Assembly (NCBI RefSeq): GCF_000499845.2
Contig: NC_023756.2
Location: forward strand, 36,998,932 to 37,062,931
Reading direction: 5' to 3'
Length of the DNA stretch: 64,000 bases
Source: Phaseolus vulgaris
Lineage: Eukaryota > Streptophyta > Magnoliopsida > Fabales > Fabaceae
Below are positions 11,740 through 23,378 of the stretch, in pieces. Made by a program: the position numbers and the translations under genes. The notes under the pieces were generated by a model. That model made no database searches. It saw only the letters and a program-made list of their open reading frames with translations, and was not told the DNA's origin. Every line of letters starts with the position of its first letter. Within the stretch, counting starts at the first letter, position 1.

Positions 11740-12185
11740 CGGTTTAAAGAAATAGCTTCAAATTGCAAATTAGAAATGCGAGATAAATCCCCTTGTGAAT
11801 ATCTAACTTTTAAATCATTCCAGATGTCAAAGGCTATGTCCATCCAAACAATGCTTTGCCTAATAGGGATTGAAACAGAGTGTACTAACCAAGAGACAAC
11901 CATGTTGTTACAGCGTGTCCAAGACGAGAAAGTGGGATCATCCCTTTGTGGGCACGGGTGTGAGCCAAGTATGAACTCCACTTTGTTCTTGGCACTAAGA
12001 GCAGTGATGAAGGACCGACTCCACGAATGGTAGTTTGTTGAATCAAGAACAGGCGACACCAACGAAGCTGCGGGATTCTCGCTTGGGTGTAAGTATAGGA
12101 AATTGTTCATCGGCTGTTCTAAAAGGGGCATCAGTGTAGGGTTTCCATTTGAAGAGGAAGCCGGTGTGCGATTCGCATTAGCCAT
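11682..12185 (-). pseudogene. Copia gag, N-terminal part (frameshifted)
   Basis: Starts at ATG 12185, 116 bp inside the primer-binding site, and reads 167 codons. Residues 25-140 match the plant copia gag type (Retrotran_gag_3, PF14244, by recognition): YLHPSENPAASLV, then a WSRSF...AKNK motif. Gag forms the virus-like particle. Around 11738-11750 the reading switches to the frame of the downstream ORF (EAISL on one side, SVTEYF on the other), consistent with a one-base deletion near a short T/A run; the last ~25 residues of this frame are out-of-frame nonsense. The two frames overlap by about 50 bp. Confidence 0.9.
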
Positions 12186-12301
12186 CGCCTACAAGGATTT
12201 AAAGAAAGAAGAAAAAAAAAACAAGAAAAAAAAATACCCAAGAACAACAAAGAGGGAAATAAATATCAGAGAGAAGCGCAGCAGAGCTCTTCATTCGAAG
12301 A

Positions 12302-12313
12302 GCTCTGATACCA
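12302..12313 (-). other. Primer-binding site of the copia element
   Basis: Minus-strand TGGTATCAGAGC, the standard plant copia site complementary to the 3' end of initiator tRNA-Met, directly inside the 5' LTR. Confidence 0.95.
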
Positions 12314-12593
12314 TATTACAGTAAATGAAGATGATGAATATTCCTTGCCTGATGTGATGCTTTAATGTAGTGTACGTAATTGTACGTAATCGTAATGAAA
12401 AAAAGGTTTTGATAAACCCTACTTGTAGAGAAAACTAAATATAAAATAAACTTTTATTCACTTGTATATTAAAGAGTAAAATACATGGTGTATATATAAG
12501 AGAAAGATTAAGATCTAACTAAAATAGAAAAGGAAAGTTGGGCCAAAGAAACAAAACCCAATAATTTACAATAGAAAATTAAATATTGTAACA
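12314..12593 (-). repeat. Copia 5' LTR
   Basis: 280-bp LTR, promoter-side copy in element orientation. It differs from the 3' LTR at roughly five sites, including one indel near 12379. The minus-strand 3' end is TAATA, again TA rather than CA. Confidence 0.94.
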
Positions 12594-12598
12594 ATCAT
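12594..12598. repeat. Target site duplication ATCAT, right of the copia element
   Basis: Exact partner of 7404-7408; unit sequence resumes with CAACGCACATCC. Confidence 0.95.
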
Positions 12599-13512
12599 CA
12601 ACGCACATCCATCTTCGACAATAGTAAATGACTAGAAACAAACACAACATAAGTCTTCGTTTGACATGCTTAATCTAACCTTTTACAAGATAAAGCAAAC
12701 TGAAAGCTTCTTCTATCACCTTTGGAGAACTTCATAGTCAGATGAACTAGATTTGAGTAAATGATGCTTGCCTAGATATTTCCTAACGTGGTCAAACAGA
12801 TTGTGTTGATAAAATGGAGACTACATGGAAAAATATGGTAGGATAATTATCTGAATAACATAGGTTTAATTCATGTAAGTATTCGAAGAAGATTACACAA
12901 AGCTCACGTCCATTAAATGAATTTAACGCGGTCTAGTGTCTTAACAAATTATTTGACAATACTACATATAATAAAGACCATAAGTTTTTCGTTTGCCCAA
13001 ACAAAAATGAAATTAAAAGATTATTTTAGACTTAGTATTGTTCATGACATGACGATATAATGCAAGAGATAAGCTTGATTATACATTTTTTTTCTCAACT
13101 CCATTAATAATCTTTTCTATGTGTAATCTATCTAATTATGTTTATAAAATTATATGAAGTGTTTATCCTTTTGTTATCATGTAAAAACTAATCATCAAAA
13201 TTTTAATTCAATTAAAATAAAATTTCAGAATTAGATTTCAAAGTGAAAGGCGTGCAATCATAACATTCACTACATTTAAAAGAAAAATTAGCTGCAAAAG
13301 AAAGTGAAGGTGATGCTGTGAACGCTAAATAGTGTCATATAAGCCTTCAATATTAAAAAATAATTAAATAAAGCGTGGGTAACTGTGACTTATATGAACA
13401 TAAACTAAAAAAAAAGAAAAAAATTGCATGGATAGAATGGTCACAACTGAAACTATAAATAATAAATAATAATAAAAATTTAAAATTTGTATGTTATGCC
13501 TACGTAAAAATA

Positions 13513-13517
<5 letters not shown>

Positions 13518-13544
<27 letters not shown>

Positions 13545-13545
13545 T
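13518..13545. repeat. (TA)n microsatellite, copy 1
   Basis: Longest version of a TA run whose length differs between unit copies (compare 42348-42370 and 62476-62493). Confidence 0.9.
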
Positions 13546-13580
13546 TAAATTAAATTTTTATATGTAATAAAATTATGAAG

Positions 13581-13803
13581 GTTAAGTCCACGCTTGTTTA
13601 AAAATTGTGTGGCCAAATTGTTGACTAAGTCCACGCTTCTTTGAATAAACAATATAAAATATAATTTTGTGTGGGTAACATGTAGGCTAAATTCACGCTT
13701 GTTTAAAAATATGTGGCCAATATGTAGGCTAAGCCCATGCTTCTTTAAATAAATAATATAAAATATAATTTTGTGTGGGGAGCATGTAGGTTAGGCCCAT
13801 GCA
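13581..13803. repeat. ~105-bp direct repeats, 2.1 units
   Basis: Units start at 13581, 13686 and (partial) 13790. Each carries CCACGCTTGTTTAAAAAT or close variants, ATAAAATATAATTTTGTGTG and a CATGTAGG end. Confidence 0.8.
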
Positions 13804-15134
13804 AAAAACACACCACCCGTGTCCCACGCACCGTCACTATTTTTATGTCGAGCATATTAGCTTCCAAAGTTTAATTGCTTCTATTTATTATAAGTAGTGT
13901 CCCTTTTTGACCCATCCTAATAAGCATATTTTTTGTAGTGATTTTTTTGCTATATATAAATAGGAATATTACATTTAGATAAATCACCATATACTCTTAA
14001 TGGAAAAGTTTTGAATCTTACCTTACATTTGCCATGACACTGTTATGAATAGTATAAATTTAAATTATGCGTATTTAACCTTAGAAATTTATTTTACATG
14101 ACATTGTTATAAATATTATAAATTTAAATTATACGTATTTAACCTTATAAATTTAAGTAATATTGGAACATAATAGCATACTCTTATATATTAATTGATA
14201 GAACTCATGTATCCTATTTAACCATGGCAAGAATCATTTAAATTTATAACACGTAAATAAGAAAGTGCATTTAATCATACATATACTAATACTATTTTTG
14301 TCATGTAAAATTATTTATAAAATATTTATTCTCACTTATTTTTATATTTATTGTATTTTCCTTAAAATAAAAATTATAAAAACCTTTCTAAGTATACCTA
14401 CATTGATTCCAATATGTTTAACAATTTGTTACAAGCGTGGTGAGTATACACTCACAATCATCATTGGTATATTATTTTCTCTCCACTTTCATAAGATGAC
14501 ATAAGAATCCCTTATCTTTGATTGACTTTTCATAATGTAATTTATCACTATTTTTATAAAATTTTGTAGACATTATTATCAAATATGACATTTCAGTTAA
14601 ATTGACATCACATGATCAAACTATCATTTGTCATTGTATGAAAAAATATTATTAAACAAGAAAAAAATACAAACAAGTATGGAAGGACTGGACTATAACC
14701 CATACAAAAGAAGGAACATCAAACTAAGACTAAAAAACATAGGAACTAAACACATAACATGATACAAATGTAGACCCCATAAAAGACTATCACAAAACAA
14801 GGACCACGAAAATATAGATAATTTTTTATTTTGGGACCTACATTAGTTGACTTCATAGCACCTTTTCTTTGGATGCCCCCAAACTTTTTAGTAATTTAAA
14901 TATCATCGTCTTTATTCATACTAAGAAATTCTTCCATTTATTTATCCAATACTATATCGTACATTCTTTCATGAAGTTTCCAAATGTGAAGAAATATTTG
15001 AAACAAGATAAAAAAAAATCCTTTCTCTAAAGCATGTTTATCTATCTTGCCATAGACACCAAATTCCTCCAACCCATTTTCAGTATTGGTATGTACCCTC
15101 TATTGAAGATGGATGTTGCCCCTTCAAGACAAAG

Positions 15135-16680
15135 TGTTTGATGAAGCCAAATGTGTAATTTTCCTTTGTGTTTGTATTTGCTTTAAGGATGTCTTAGGTA
15201 TAGATTAGAGGTTCTTTAAAGTAGACTTTTTGCTGGGTAACTCACTTCTTAACCCTTGACCATGTGATAAGAGCAAGCACAAGTTTTATGAAAATGTTTT
15301 TCACATGTTTTGCAAAAAATATCCTTTACCGCATAGAAAATGAATTTGTTCTTCTCTAAATGAATATATTCTTTTCTTAAGTTGATGCCTTGAATAAGTG
15401 TTTTTTTGAAAATCATGTTTTATGCATCAAGTATCTTAACTAAGTTTTCATTCCATCAAAACAACTGTGTTTCACTTGTTAAAAGGTTCTTGTTATCGTT
15501 TTGAAAATGAATTTGTTCTTCTGTAGATAAATAAATTCTTTTTAATTTGGTGCCATGTTTCTCTTAAACGGTTTTTCACAGTTTTATCCTTGCACCAGGG
15601 AGTTTGACTAAGTCTCCTACGTATAAAAAATTCTTTCACTGCCTTTGAAAATAAATTTGTTCATTTTATTTTCAATCTGTTCTTTTTATAACAGCTTTAA
15701 CTGTTTTTTGAAAGTTTGTTATAAAATGTTTCCTATAAAAGGAGAGTTTCTTCTGGCTTTAAAACGTTGTTCATATCATTGAGAAAACTAGTTTTACAAC
15801 TGAGATATAAGAGATTTCAAAGGATTAGCATGAGTTCTTGAATGATTTTTCAAATCACAAAGTGTGCTTGTTCTTGGTTGGTTCTAAGGCTTGGCTAGAG
15901 GAGTTGTCACTGTGTGAGTAATGTGTTCTACTGGTCTAAGGCAGATTTCTGCATTCTCTATCAGGTGTATTTGTTTCATATCTCAATTCCTTGTAAAGTG
16001 TGATTGTAAGACTCTTCTTGATAGGGTTTCTTGAAGAGTTGTGTGTGCTGGAATAGTGTTTTTCAGCAAGGTGTGCCATGTTCTTGTAGGGTTCAAGTAA
16101 AGTGGTTTTTTTGTAATTGTTTTGAATTGTGGTTTAGTGAATTTCACCTTGGATTATGTGAAGACTGGATGTAGCTCACTTGGTGAACCAGTATAATTGT
16201 TTTGTGTTGATTCTCTCCTAATCCCTGCACTCAATAATCACTGATCAAACTAATCTGTCAAGAAATAAATCTATTCAATTGTGTTTGAATCTGTTCTTTC
16301 TTGGTACGTGTATATTGTTCTTGATTTTCTAGAAAATCCTCTTAAGAACTTCTGTGTAAATCTGTATGTGCTGTGAAACATAATTGGAATTCGTGTTCTG
16401 TTAAAAGTAAACTCAATCTGTTAATTGTTTTAAAAAACGAGAATTGTTTTTGTCTTCAAAGGTTGTGATTAATTGTTTAGTCCTCTGATTTAATTATGTG
16501 GAAATCAATTTGAACCTTGCCTACAGATTATCTTGCTCATTGTTTGAAATCACAACACTGTGTTACTCTTTCATTAAAGAGAATAAGAAAAATAAATTTG
16601 TTCATTGCTAAATAAATCGATTTATTAGTCTCTGTTCTGTGATAAATTCAAATCTGTGCGAAAAGTAAAGGGATTTATAC
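15135..16680 (+). mobile_element. Relict LTR-like segment with TATA box, copy 1
   Basis: A T-rich segment with CCTATAAAAGGAGAG (TATA at 15734-15740) and then wording I associate with the transcribed part of SIRE/Maximus-type copia LTRs in legumes (GAAGACTGGATGTAGCTCAC, GGTGAACCAGTATAATTG). I see no primer-binding site, polypurine tract or coding region, and no clear TG...CA boundaries. Assignment is from memory. Confidence 0.35.
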
Positions 16681-16960
16681 TAACAAAAACCATAACAATT
16701 AATATTACATTCAAAACTCAAATCACACTTTGAGACATTTTCTTCTTCTTGCATCATAATTACTATGAAATGTAGCATTACATTGAGAAATTAACATATC
16801 ACAAGTATAATTACTAATCATCAATAAATGTTTATCTTATTCTCCTTTAATTCATTCCATCATAGCTCACTGTCCATTCCTATCTTCAATTGGCATTTCA
16901 TCTTGAAGATAAAATACCTAAGTCTGGATTCCTTTCACCACATACTATTAAAACACATCC

Positions 16961-17224
16961 GTGTGCTGTGTCGGTCGTGAGGAAATTCCACAGAGCAGCC
17001 CCAAACCTATGAACAGTGCAGAGAATGTTGTCTCTTGGGTTGTTAATGTTGAGGATCTGTCATTCAACATCCTCGTCTCGTTCTTGGCTCTTCCTAGACT
17101 CAAACCCAATTTCCAACAAAATGTTAAGTTTGCATGTTGTATGTATAATCCTCATTTACATGTTTTTTTTTGGAAAAACATTTCCTTTTTTTGTGTGAAT
17201 AGTATTCAATATATGTATTACTAA
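16961..17224 (+). other. 87-codon open frame conserved in copies 2-5, function unknown
   Basis: An open frame (MCCVGREEIPQSS...) at the start of block A. It is nearly identical at 27644, 36175 and 57821 (frameshifted end in copy 5), and broken in copy 1 by a TAG in the VNVEDL region. No domain recognised. Its conservation is no greater than that of surrounding noncoding unit sequence, so it is probably not a gene. Confidence 0.2.
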
Positions 17225-17630
17225 AAAATGCAATCTTTTGTCAACAAAATGTTTTTTAAGTTGAATAACTTAGAGAAAACACAACATTGAGAAAAGTTTT
17301 GAATCTAACTAATCAAATGCTTCTATATAAATTACCTTTTGGTATACTTCCTTGATTTGATTTTGAGATAAATCTCATCATTCTTTGAAAAATTTTATCT
17401 GCGTCTTTGTCGTCTTCATCTTTGTCCATGTTGCTGGGTATTTCTCTAAACTCTAAAAATTCAAAGATAGGTATAAATATTATTTTTGTCACTGGTTAAA
17501 ATTTGATAACTTTGATGAGAAAACTCTGAATCTTCGCCTTTTATAGGGAAAAGAGATGAGTAGTTCAATGAAAGAAGATTAATATTAATTTTATTAGTAA
17601 TTTTCTTTTTCAAATGATTATTTAACTATA

Positions 17631-17902
17631 CACTACAAGAAAATCATTAAAATAGAAATTAATTTTATAGGTAAAAATATTTAGTTACTATATTGACTAA
17701 ATTTAGAATATAAATAATTGGTAGTTAAAACCTTGGTAGCTAATTAGATATCAATTTAGAATCTATTTAACAATAATACAAACTAATTAAGAAACCAAAA
17801 TTTATTTTAGTCTCTAAAATGGTTTCTAATTTAATCATTATAGCAACTAATTAATTATTGTCTCTCTAAAATTGATTTTTATTTAATGATTTTCTTGAAG
17901 TG
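17631..17902. mobile_element. CACTA-type MITE in block A, copy 2
   Basis: 272 bp, same ends and ATA flanks as at 1910-2181. Confidence 0.85.
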
Positions 17903-18475
17903 ATATTTAAAATAAGAAAATTAGTTAATGTATACATTTAATTATTAAATAATGTCATTAATGTAATAAGTCAATGTAAACATTGTAGTATTTATTCATT
18001 TAATTATTTGTGTAAAATATTAATATATGCATTAGTTGAATGTGTTATATAATTAATATTTTAAAATGTTACTAGTCACATCTCTATAATCTCTCTCTCT
18101 TTCTCTCTCTCCACACACAAGCATAGGAACAAGAATGAGGAAGATGAGTGTGGGTTTGACTATCTTATACCCTTTCCCTGAGGTTAGGTGAGCCAAGTCA
18201 CTATACTGTAGCGATTATAGTAATAAATGTCATATTTATGTAAGATTTCATATTAAAATAGAAAGCGCTTGTGGATATTAATTGAAAAAATAACTATAAT
18301 ATAACTCCTAATTTATGAATTTAAACATGTTTACATATTTTGTGATTATAATACGAATAAGAATGGTTTATTCCCAAATTTGTGTTAATTTCATTATTCT
18401 AAGGAAAAATGGAGATGAAAGGGCAAAATGAGAATATACAAGATAAAAGTGGAAAGTCGAAACGCTCCAAATACC

Positions 18476-19971
18476 TAAGTCTGGATTCCTTTCACCATAT
18501 ATTATTAAAACACAACAGTGTGCTGTGTTGGTCGTGAGGCCATTCCATATAGCAGCCCCATACCAATGAACAGTGTTGAGAATGTTGTCTCTTGGGTTGT
18601 TAATGTTGAGGCATAGTATTAATACATCAACACCTTACATGTTTTTTTTTATAAAAAAATGTCTTTTTTTTAATAGTAATTAATATATGTATTACTAAAA
18701 AAATGCAATGTTGTGTCCACGAAATGTTATTTAAGTTGAATAACTAAGAGAAAATTCAACATTGAGAAAATGTTTGGATCTAATTAATCAAATCCTTCTA
18801 TATACATTTCCTTTGGTATACTTCCTTGATTTGATTTTAAGATAAATCTCATCATTCTTTGATAACTTTCATGAGAAAACTCTATGAATCTTCGTCTTTT
18901 ATAGAGAAAAAAGATTAGTACTTCAATGAAAGAGGATTAATCTTAATGTTTCTAGTAATTTTCTTTTTAAAATGATTGTTTAAATATACACAAGAAGAAA
19001 ATTATTCAAATAGAAACTAATTTTACCGATAAAAATAATTCGTTACTATATTGACTAAATTAGAAATCATTTTAGAGGCTAAACAAATCTTGGTTTCTAA
19101 ATTAGTTTCTATTTTTTTGTTACCAAATTTAGAATCTAAATAATTGGTAGTTAAAACCATGGTAGCTAATTAGATATCAATTTAGAAACTATTTAACAAC
19201 AATAGAAACTAATTTAGAAACCAAAAATTATTTTAGTATCTGAAATGGTCTTTAATTTAGTCACTGTAACATCTAATTATTTTTTAATCTAAAATTGTTT
19301 TTCTATTTAATGGGTTTATTGTAGTGATATTTAAAATAAGAAAATTAGTTAATGTATACATTTAATTATTAAATAATGTCATTAATGTAATAAATTAATG
19401 TAAACATTATAGTATTTATGTGATATCATTTAATATATTAATACATATTAATGTAACATAAATAACCCTAATTTATTTATTTATTCATTTAATTATTTGT
19501 GTAAAATATTAATATATGCATTAATTTAATGTATTATATAATTAATATTGTAAAACGTTATTAGTAACATCTCTAAAATATTTCTCTCTTTCTCTCTCTC
19601 CACACGTAAGCATAGGAACAACAAAGAGGGAGACGAGTGTGGGTTTGACTATCTTATCCCCTTTTCCTAAGGTTAGGTGGGCCAAGTCACTATACTGCAA
19701 TGATTATAATTCTCAGATATGTTAAAAGAGTGATAAGTGTCATATTTATGTAATATTTCATATTAAAATAAGTAACACTTGTGGATATTAATTGTTAAAA
19801 TAACTAATATAACCCCTAATTTATGAATTTGAACATTTTAACATATATTGTGATTATAATATGAATAAGAATGATTTATTCCCAAATTTGTGTTAGTTTC
19901 ATGATTCTAGGAAAAAATGGAGATGAAAGGGCAAAAGGAGAATATACAAGATAAAAATGGAAAGTTGGAAT
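18476..19971. repeat. Block B, copy 2
   Basis: Second internal block. Its first ~130 bp repeat the start of block A (CACCATAT...GTCGTGAGG) with many substitutions, so A and B are an old duplication. It contains the 322 bp missing from copy 1. Confidence 0.8.
18989..19326. mobile_element. B-type MITE relative, copy 2
   Basis: 338 bp, ends as at 4124-4461, ATA on both sides. Confidence 0.65.
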
Positions 19972-20845
19972 GCTCCAAATACTCATCCAAACTCGCCTAA
20001 GCTAGAAGCTTCCAGAAGATCTCACACAAGCGAGCCCAATCTTGCCTAGGCGAGATCACTCTAGAGACGTTGGGCCTGTTTTTGTCACACTCGCCCAGGC
20101 AAAAAGTCACTTAGCCCAACCCCAACTAGGTTAAACATGAGGCGTGAGGCACAACCGTAGACATCAATGTGGAGAATAGGTGATAGAAAACCCTAGAGGA
20201 GGCAACCATCAAAGAGAAATATCCTGGATCTTCTTCTCTTGCTTTCCATGCTTGTAATGGCCAACATGAGTGGCGAATTCTATCCTTGGGATTAGGAGTA
20301 GTTCAAACCCAGTGTATTGAGGTGATATCTAAATATAATATTATGTTCTTGATTGATGATTTGTATTGTCATTTTGTCTCTAATGCTTGTTTATCATTAT
20401 TTAAATCCTTAGATTTGTCTGAAAAGTATCTCTAAGTTTCTGACCCAAATGATAATGTTTAACATACGGTAGGAATAGATTTGAAATGTTAATTGCTATC
20501 AACATCTAATCGTAATACTAAAGATTTTTTATAAATATGCGAGGAATCGATATAAATGAATTTTATATGAGATCAATATCAATCAAAGGATAGAATATTA
20601 CTATACTTTTCAAAATACAAAAGATTAAGAATGATGAACCCCAATCCCAATTTTCCCAAATTGAACCAACAAATTCTTTGACTTGCTTTCTTTATAATTT
20701 TTGCAATCTTTATAACAAACTCCCAACAAACTTTATTTACTTTTCTTTTCTATTTAGTAAATCTTATACTTAATAATTCAAATGTTCCTTGTGGGTTTGA
20801 TATCCATCCTTAGGGACAAATTATTACTTCTGACGTTGTTGGGGA
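19972..20845 (+). mobile_element. Relict gypsy-like LTR with decayed primer-binding site, copy 2
   Basis: Counterpart of 5105-5980; site relict at 20831-20845. Confidence 0.4.
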
Positions 20846-20914
20846 AAAATTTAACTTTTGAGTACAAATTCCTAAATATTGTGAATATTTTAATTGTTTT
20901 CATTTTTTTGTTTA

Positions 20915-21205
20915 AGGTATGTAGAGTGAAATTGTGGGGAAAGTTTAATGTGATGGTTGTCAGAGGACTTTTTATTTTCTTAATAGGTTTCCAATGTAAG
21001 TTTACAAATTTACCCTTTTTTAAAAAAAATACTTGAATAATGAAATATGAGGTAATGCATGTAGAATGAATTTGTGGGGAAAGTTTATTCAAGTTTGTGA
21101 GTAATGTGATGGTTGTGAGAATTTTTATTTTTTTAAAAAAAATATTTAAAATGTAACTTTACAAATTTATACATTTTAAAAAAAATACTTGAATAATGAA
21201 ATATG
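20915..21205. repeat. Minisatellite, 2 units, copy 2
   Basis: Units start at 20915 and 21050. Copies 1, 3 and 4 have three units, so one was lost here or gained elsewhere. Confidence 0.85.
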
Positions 21206-23373
21206 AGGTATTTTTTCTGTAGATTTTAGTTAATTAAAATTTTAGTCAATAATTTCTTGTTTCGTTGAATAATTATTTTTGAAAAAAATATGAGTTACTT
21301 ATCATTGTTTAAAGATAAAAAGTTTTGATAAAAATAATATTTTTTGTTATAAAATGAATTCTAATAATAGAAATTGTAAAAAATGTTTAAAAAATAATTT
21401 GATATAATTGATTATTTATTTACTTAATAAAAATATAATATTAAAATTAATTAAAAATAAAAATAAATTAGTTATTTATGTACAAAATTTGTTTAAATTA
21501 AAATATTATTAACCAAATATTTCAGTGAAAAGAATATAAATAATATGTGTTTAAATTAAAATATTATTAATCAAATATTTTAGTTAAAATATATAAATAA
21601 TCTAATTAGAAAAAAAAATATAAAATCAGAACCAAAATATGCTGATGCAAAAAATAAAAATGATAACAAAAATTAAAAACATTGTACAAGAAAATATAGC
21701 ACAAAATCAATTATGGCATGGATAACATAATATGTACCACAACATTGATTTTCGTAAATAAATAAGGTTAATATTGTTTATCTACAAGGGACAATCAATT
21801 ATCCAAAGAAAAAACATAGATAATCGATTATTGGGGAAAAACATTTATCCGTTGAAAAAAAAATATAATCAATGTTGTTTTCCTCTAAAATGGCATGCAT
21901 AATCTATTCTCGTGTCTTTTTGTCTAAATTTAAAATGTTTCACTGTTGTGCACAAACTTCATGGCAGAAGCTCACGCGGTTTCAACAAAATAGTTGACGG
22001 TAACAAAGTAAAATGACACAAGCTTATGTGGTTTTCTTCCCAAATTTTCAGCAGTAGCGAGGATGGGATAAAACACTTTCGTTACATTTTCTCACTCAAA
22101 TCCACACAAACCAGTAGATACAAAGAGAAATCATCAACGCACATCCATCTTCGACAATAGTAAATGACTAGAAACAAACACAACATAAGTCTTCGTTTGA
22201 CATGCTTAATTTAACCTTTTACAAGATAAAGCAAACTGAAAGCTTCTTCTATCACCTTTGGAGAACTTCATAGTCAGATGAACTAGATTTGAGTAAATGA
22301 TGCTTGCCTAGATATTTCCTAACGTGGTCAAACAGATTGTGTTGATAAAATGGAGACTACATGGAAAAATATGGTAGGATAATTATCTGAATAACATAGG
22401 TTTAATTCATGTAAGTATTCGAAGAAGATTACACAAAGCTCACGTCCATTAAATGAATTTAACGCGGTCTAGTGTCTTAACAAATTATTTGACAATACTA
22501 CATATAATAAAGACCATAAGTCTTTCGTTTGCCCAAACAAAAATGAAATTAAAAGATTATTTTAGATTTAGTATTGTTCATGACATGACGATATAATGCA
22601 AGAGATAAGCTTGATTATACATTTTTTTTCTCAACTCCATTAATAATCTTTTTTATGTGTAATCTATCTAATTATGTTTATAAAATTATATGAAGTGTTT
22701 ATCCTTTTGTTATCATGTAAAAACTAATCATCAAAATTATAATTCAATTAAAATCAAATTTCAGAATTAGATTTGAAAGTGAAAGGCGTGCAATCATAAC
22801 ATTCACTACATTTAAAAGAAAAATTAGTTGCAAAAGAAAGTGAAGGTGATGCTGTGAACGCTAAATAGTGTCCTATAAGCCTTCAATATTAAAAAATAAT
22901 TAAATAAAGCGTGGGTAACTGTGACTTATATGAACATAAACTAAAAAAAAACAAAAAAAATTACATGGATAGAATGGTCACAACTGAAACTATAAATAAT
23001 AAATAATAATAAAAATTTAAAATTTGTAGGTTATGCCTACATAAAAATAATATATATATTTAAATTAAATTTTTATATGTAATAAAATTATGAAGGTTCA
23101 GTCCACGCTTGTTTAAAAATTGTGTGGCCAAATTGTTGACTAAGTCCACGCTTCTTTGAATAAACAATATAAAATATAATTTTGTGTGGGTAACATGTAG
23201 GCTAAATCCACGCTTGTTTAAAAATATGTGGCGAATATGTAGGCTAAGCCCATGCTTCTTTAAATAAATAATATAAAATATAATTTTGTGTGGGGAGCAT
23301 GTAGGTTAGGCCCATGCAAAAAACACACCACCCGTGTCCCACGCACCGTCACTATTTTTATGTCGAGCATATT

Positions 23374-23378
23374 AGCTT
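23374..23378. repeat. Target site duplication AGCTT, left of solo LTR 2
   Basis: AGCTT is repeated at 24545-24549. Other copies have a single AGCTTCCAAAG here. Confidence 0.92.

Larger units (their letters stand above)
7409..12593 (-). mobile_element. Ty1/copia LTR retrotransposon, full length, coding region broken
   Basis: A 5185-bp element on the minus strand with LTRs of 280-281 bp, an initiator-Met-type primer-binding site, a polypurine tract and an ATCAT target duplication. Domain order on the minus strand is gag, protease, integrase, RT, RNase H, which is copia order. By eye the LTRs differ at about five positions, so the insertion is young. It cannot make its own polyprotein as it stands: there is one frameshift near 11740 and one in-frame TAG at 10426. 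Size and gag type suggest a small-copia lineage (Ale/Retrofit-like), which is inference. Confidence 0.96.
13268..13940. mobile_element. CACTA-like non-autonomous element, copy 1
   Basis: 673 bp bounded by CACTACA on the left and TTTTTTGTAGTG on the right, with ATT directly outside each end (13265-13267, 13941-13943), matching the 3-bp duplication rule for CACTA elements. Only the outer ~7 bp of the termini clearly match. It contains a TA microsatellite and two repeats of about 105 bp (starting at 13581 and 13686). No transposase. Confidence 0.6.
1..16693. repeat. Macrosatellite unit, copy 1 (with two insertions and an extra B block)
   Basis: Copy 1 of the tandem unit, counted from the anchor AACAATTAATATTACATTC, which recurs at 16694, 27377, 35908 and 57554. 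Without the solo LTR and the copia element, each with one target duplication, about 10.5 kb remain. It is longer than its sisters because it has three A/B-type blocks instead of two, although about 322 bp present in other copies (18493-18814 of copy 2) are missing at 2760. No host coding sequence is visible; the open frames are short and AT-rich. Stretches not listed separately (6480-7403, 12599-13267, 13941-15134) are AT-rich unit sequence shared with the other copies and hold nothing I recognise. Confidence 0.93.
16919..18475. repeat. Block A, copy 2
   Basis: Reference A block, ~1557 bp, from TAAGTCTGGATTCC to its recurrence at 18477. Contains the A-type MITE and a CT tract near 18095-18110. 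Confidence 0.82.

Noticed and set aside
7409..12593. Pararetrovirus or other integrated virus
   Set aside because: The gag-protease-integrase-RT-RNase H order, LTRs, primer-binding site and target duplications identify a copia retrotransposon; no movement or coat protein genes are present.
14265..14504. 79-codon Ile/Phe/Lys-rich frame recurring in several units
   Set aside because: Composition follows the AT-rich DNA; no motif. It persists because the units are near-identical.
20778..21092. Overlapping frames on both strands across the minisatellite
   Set aside because: Low-complexity readings of AT-rich tandem repeats, broken in other unit copies.
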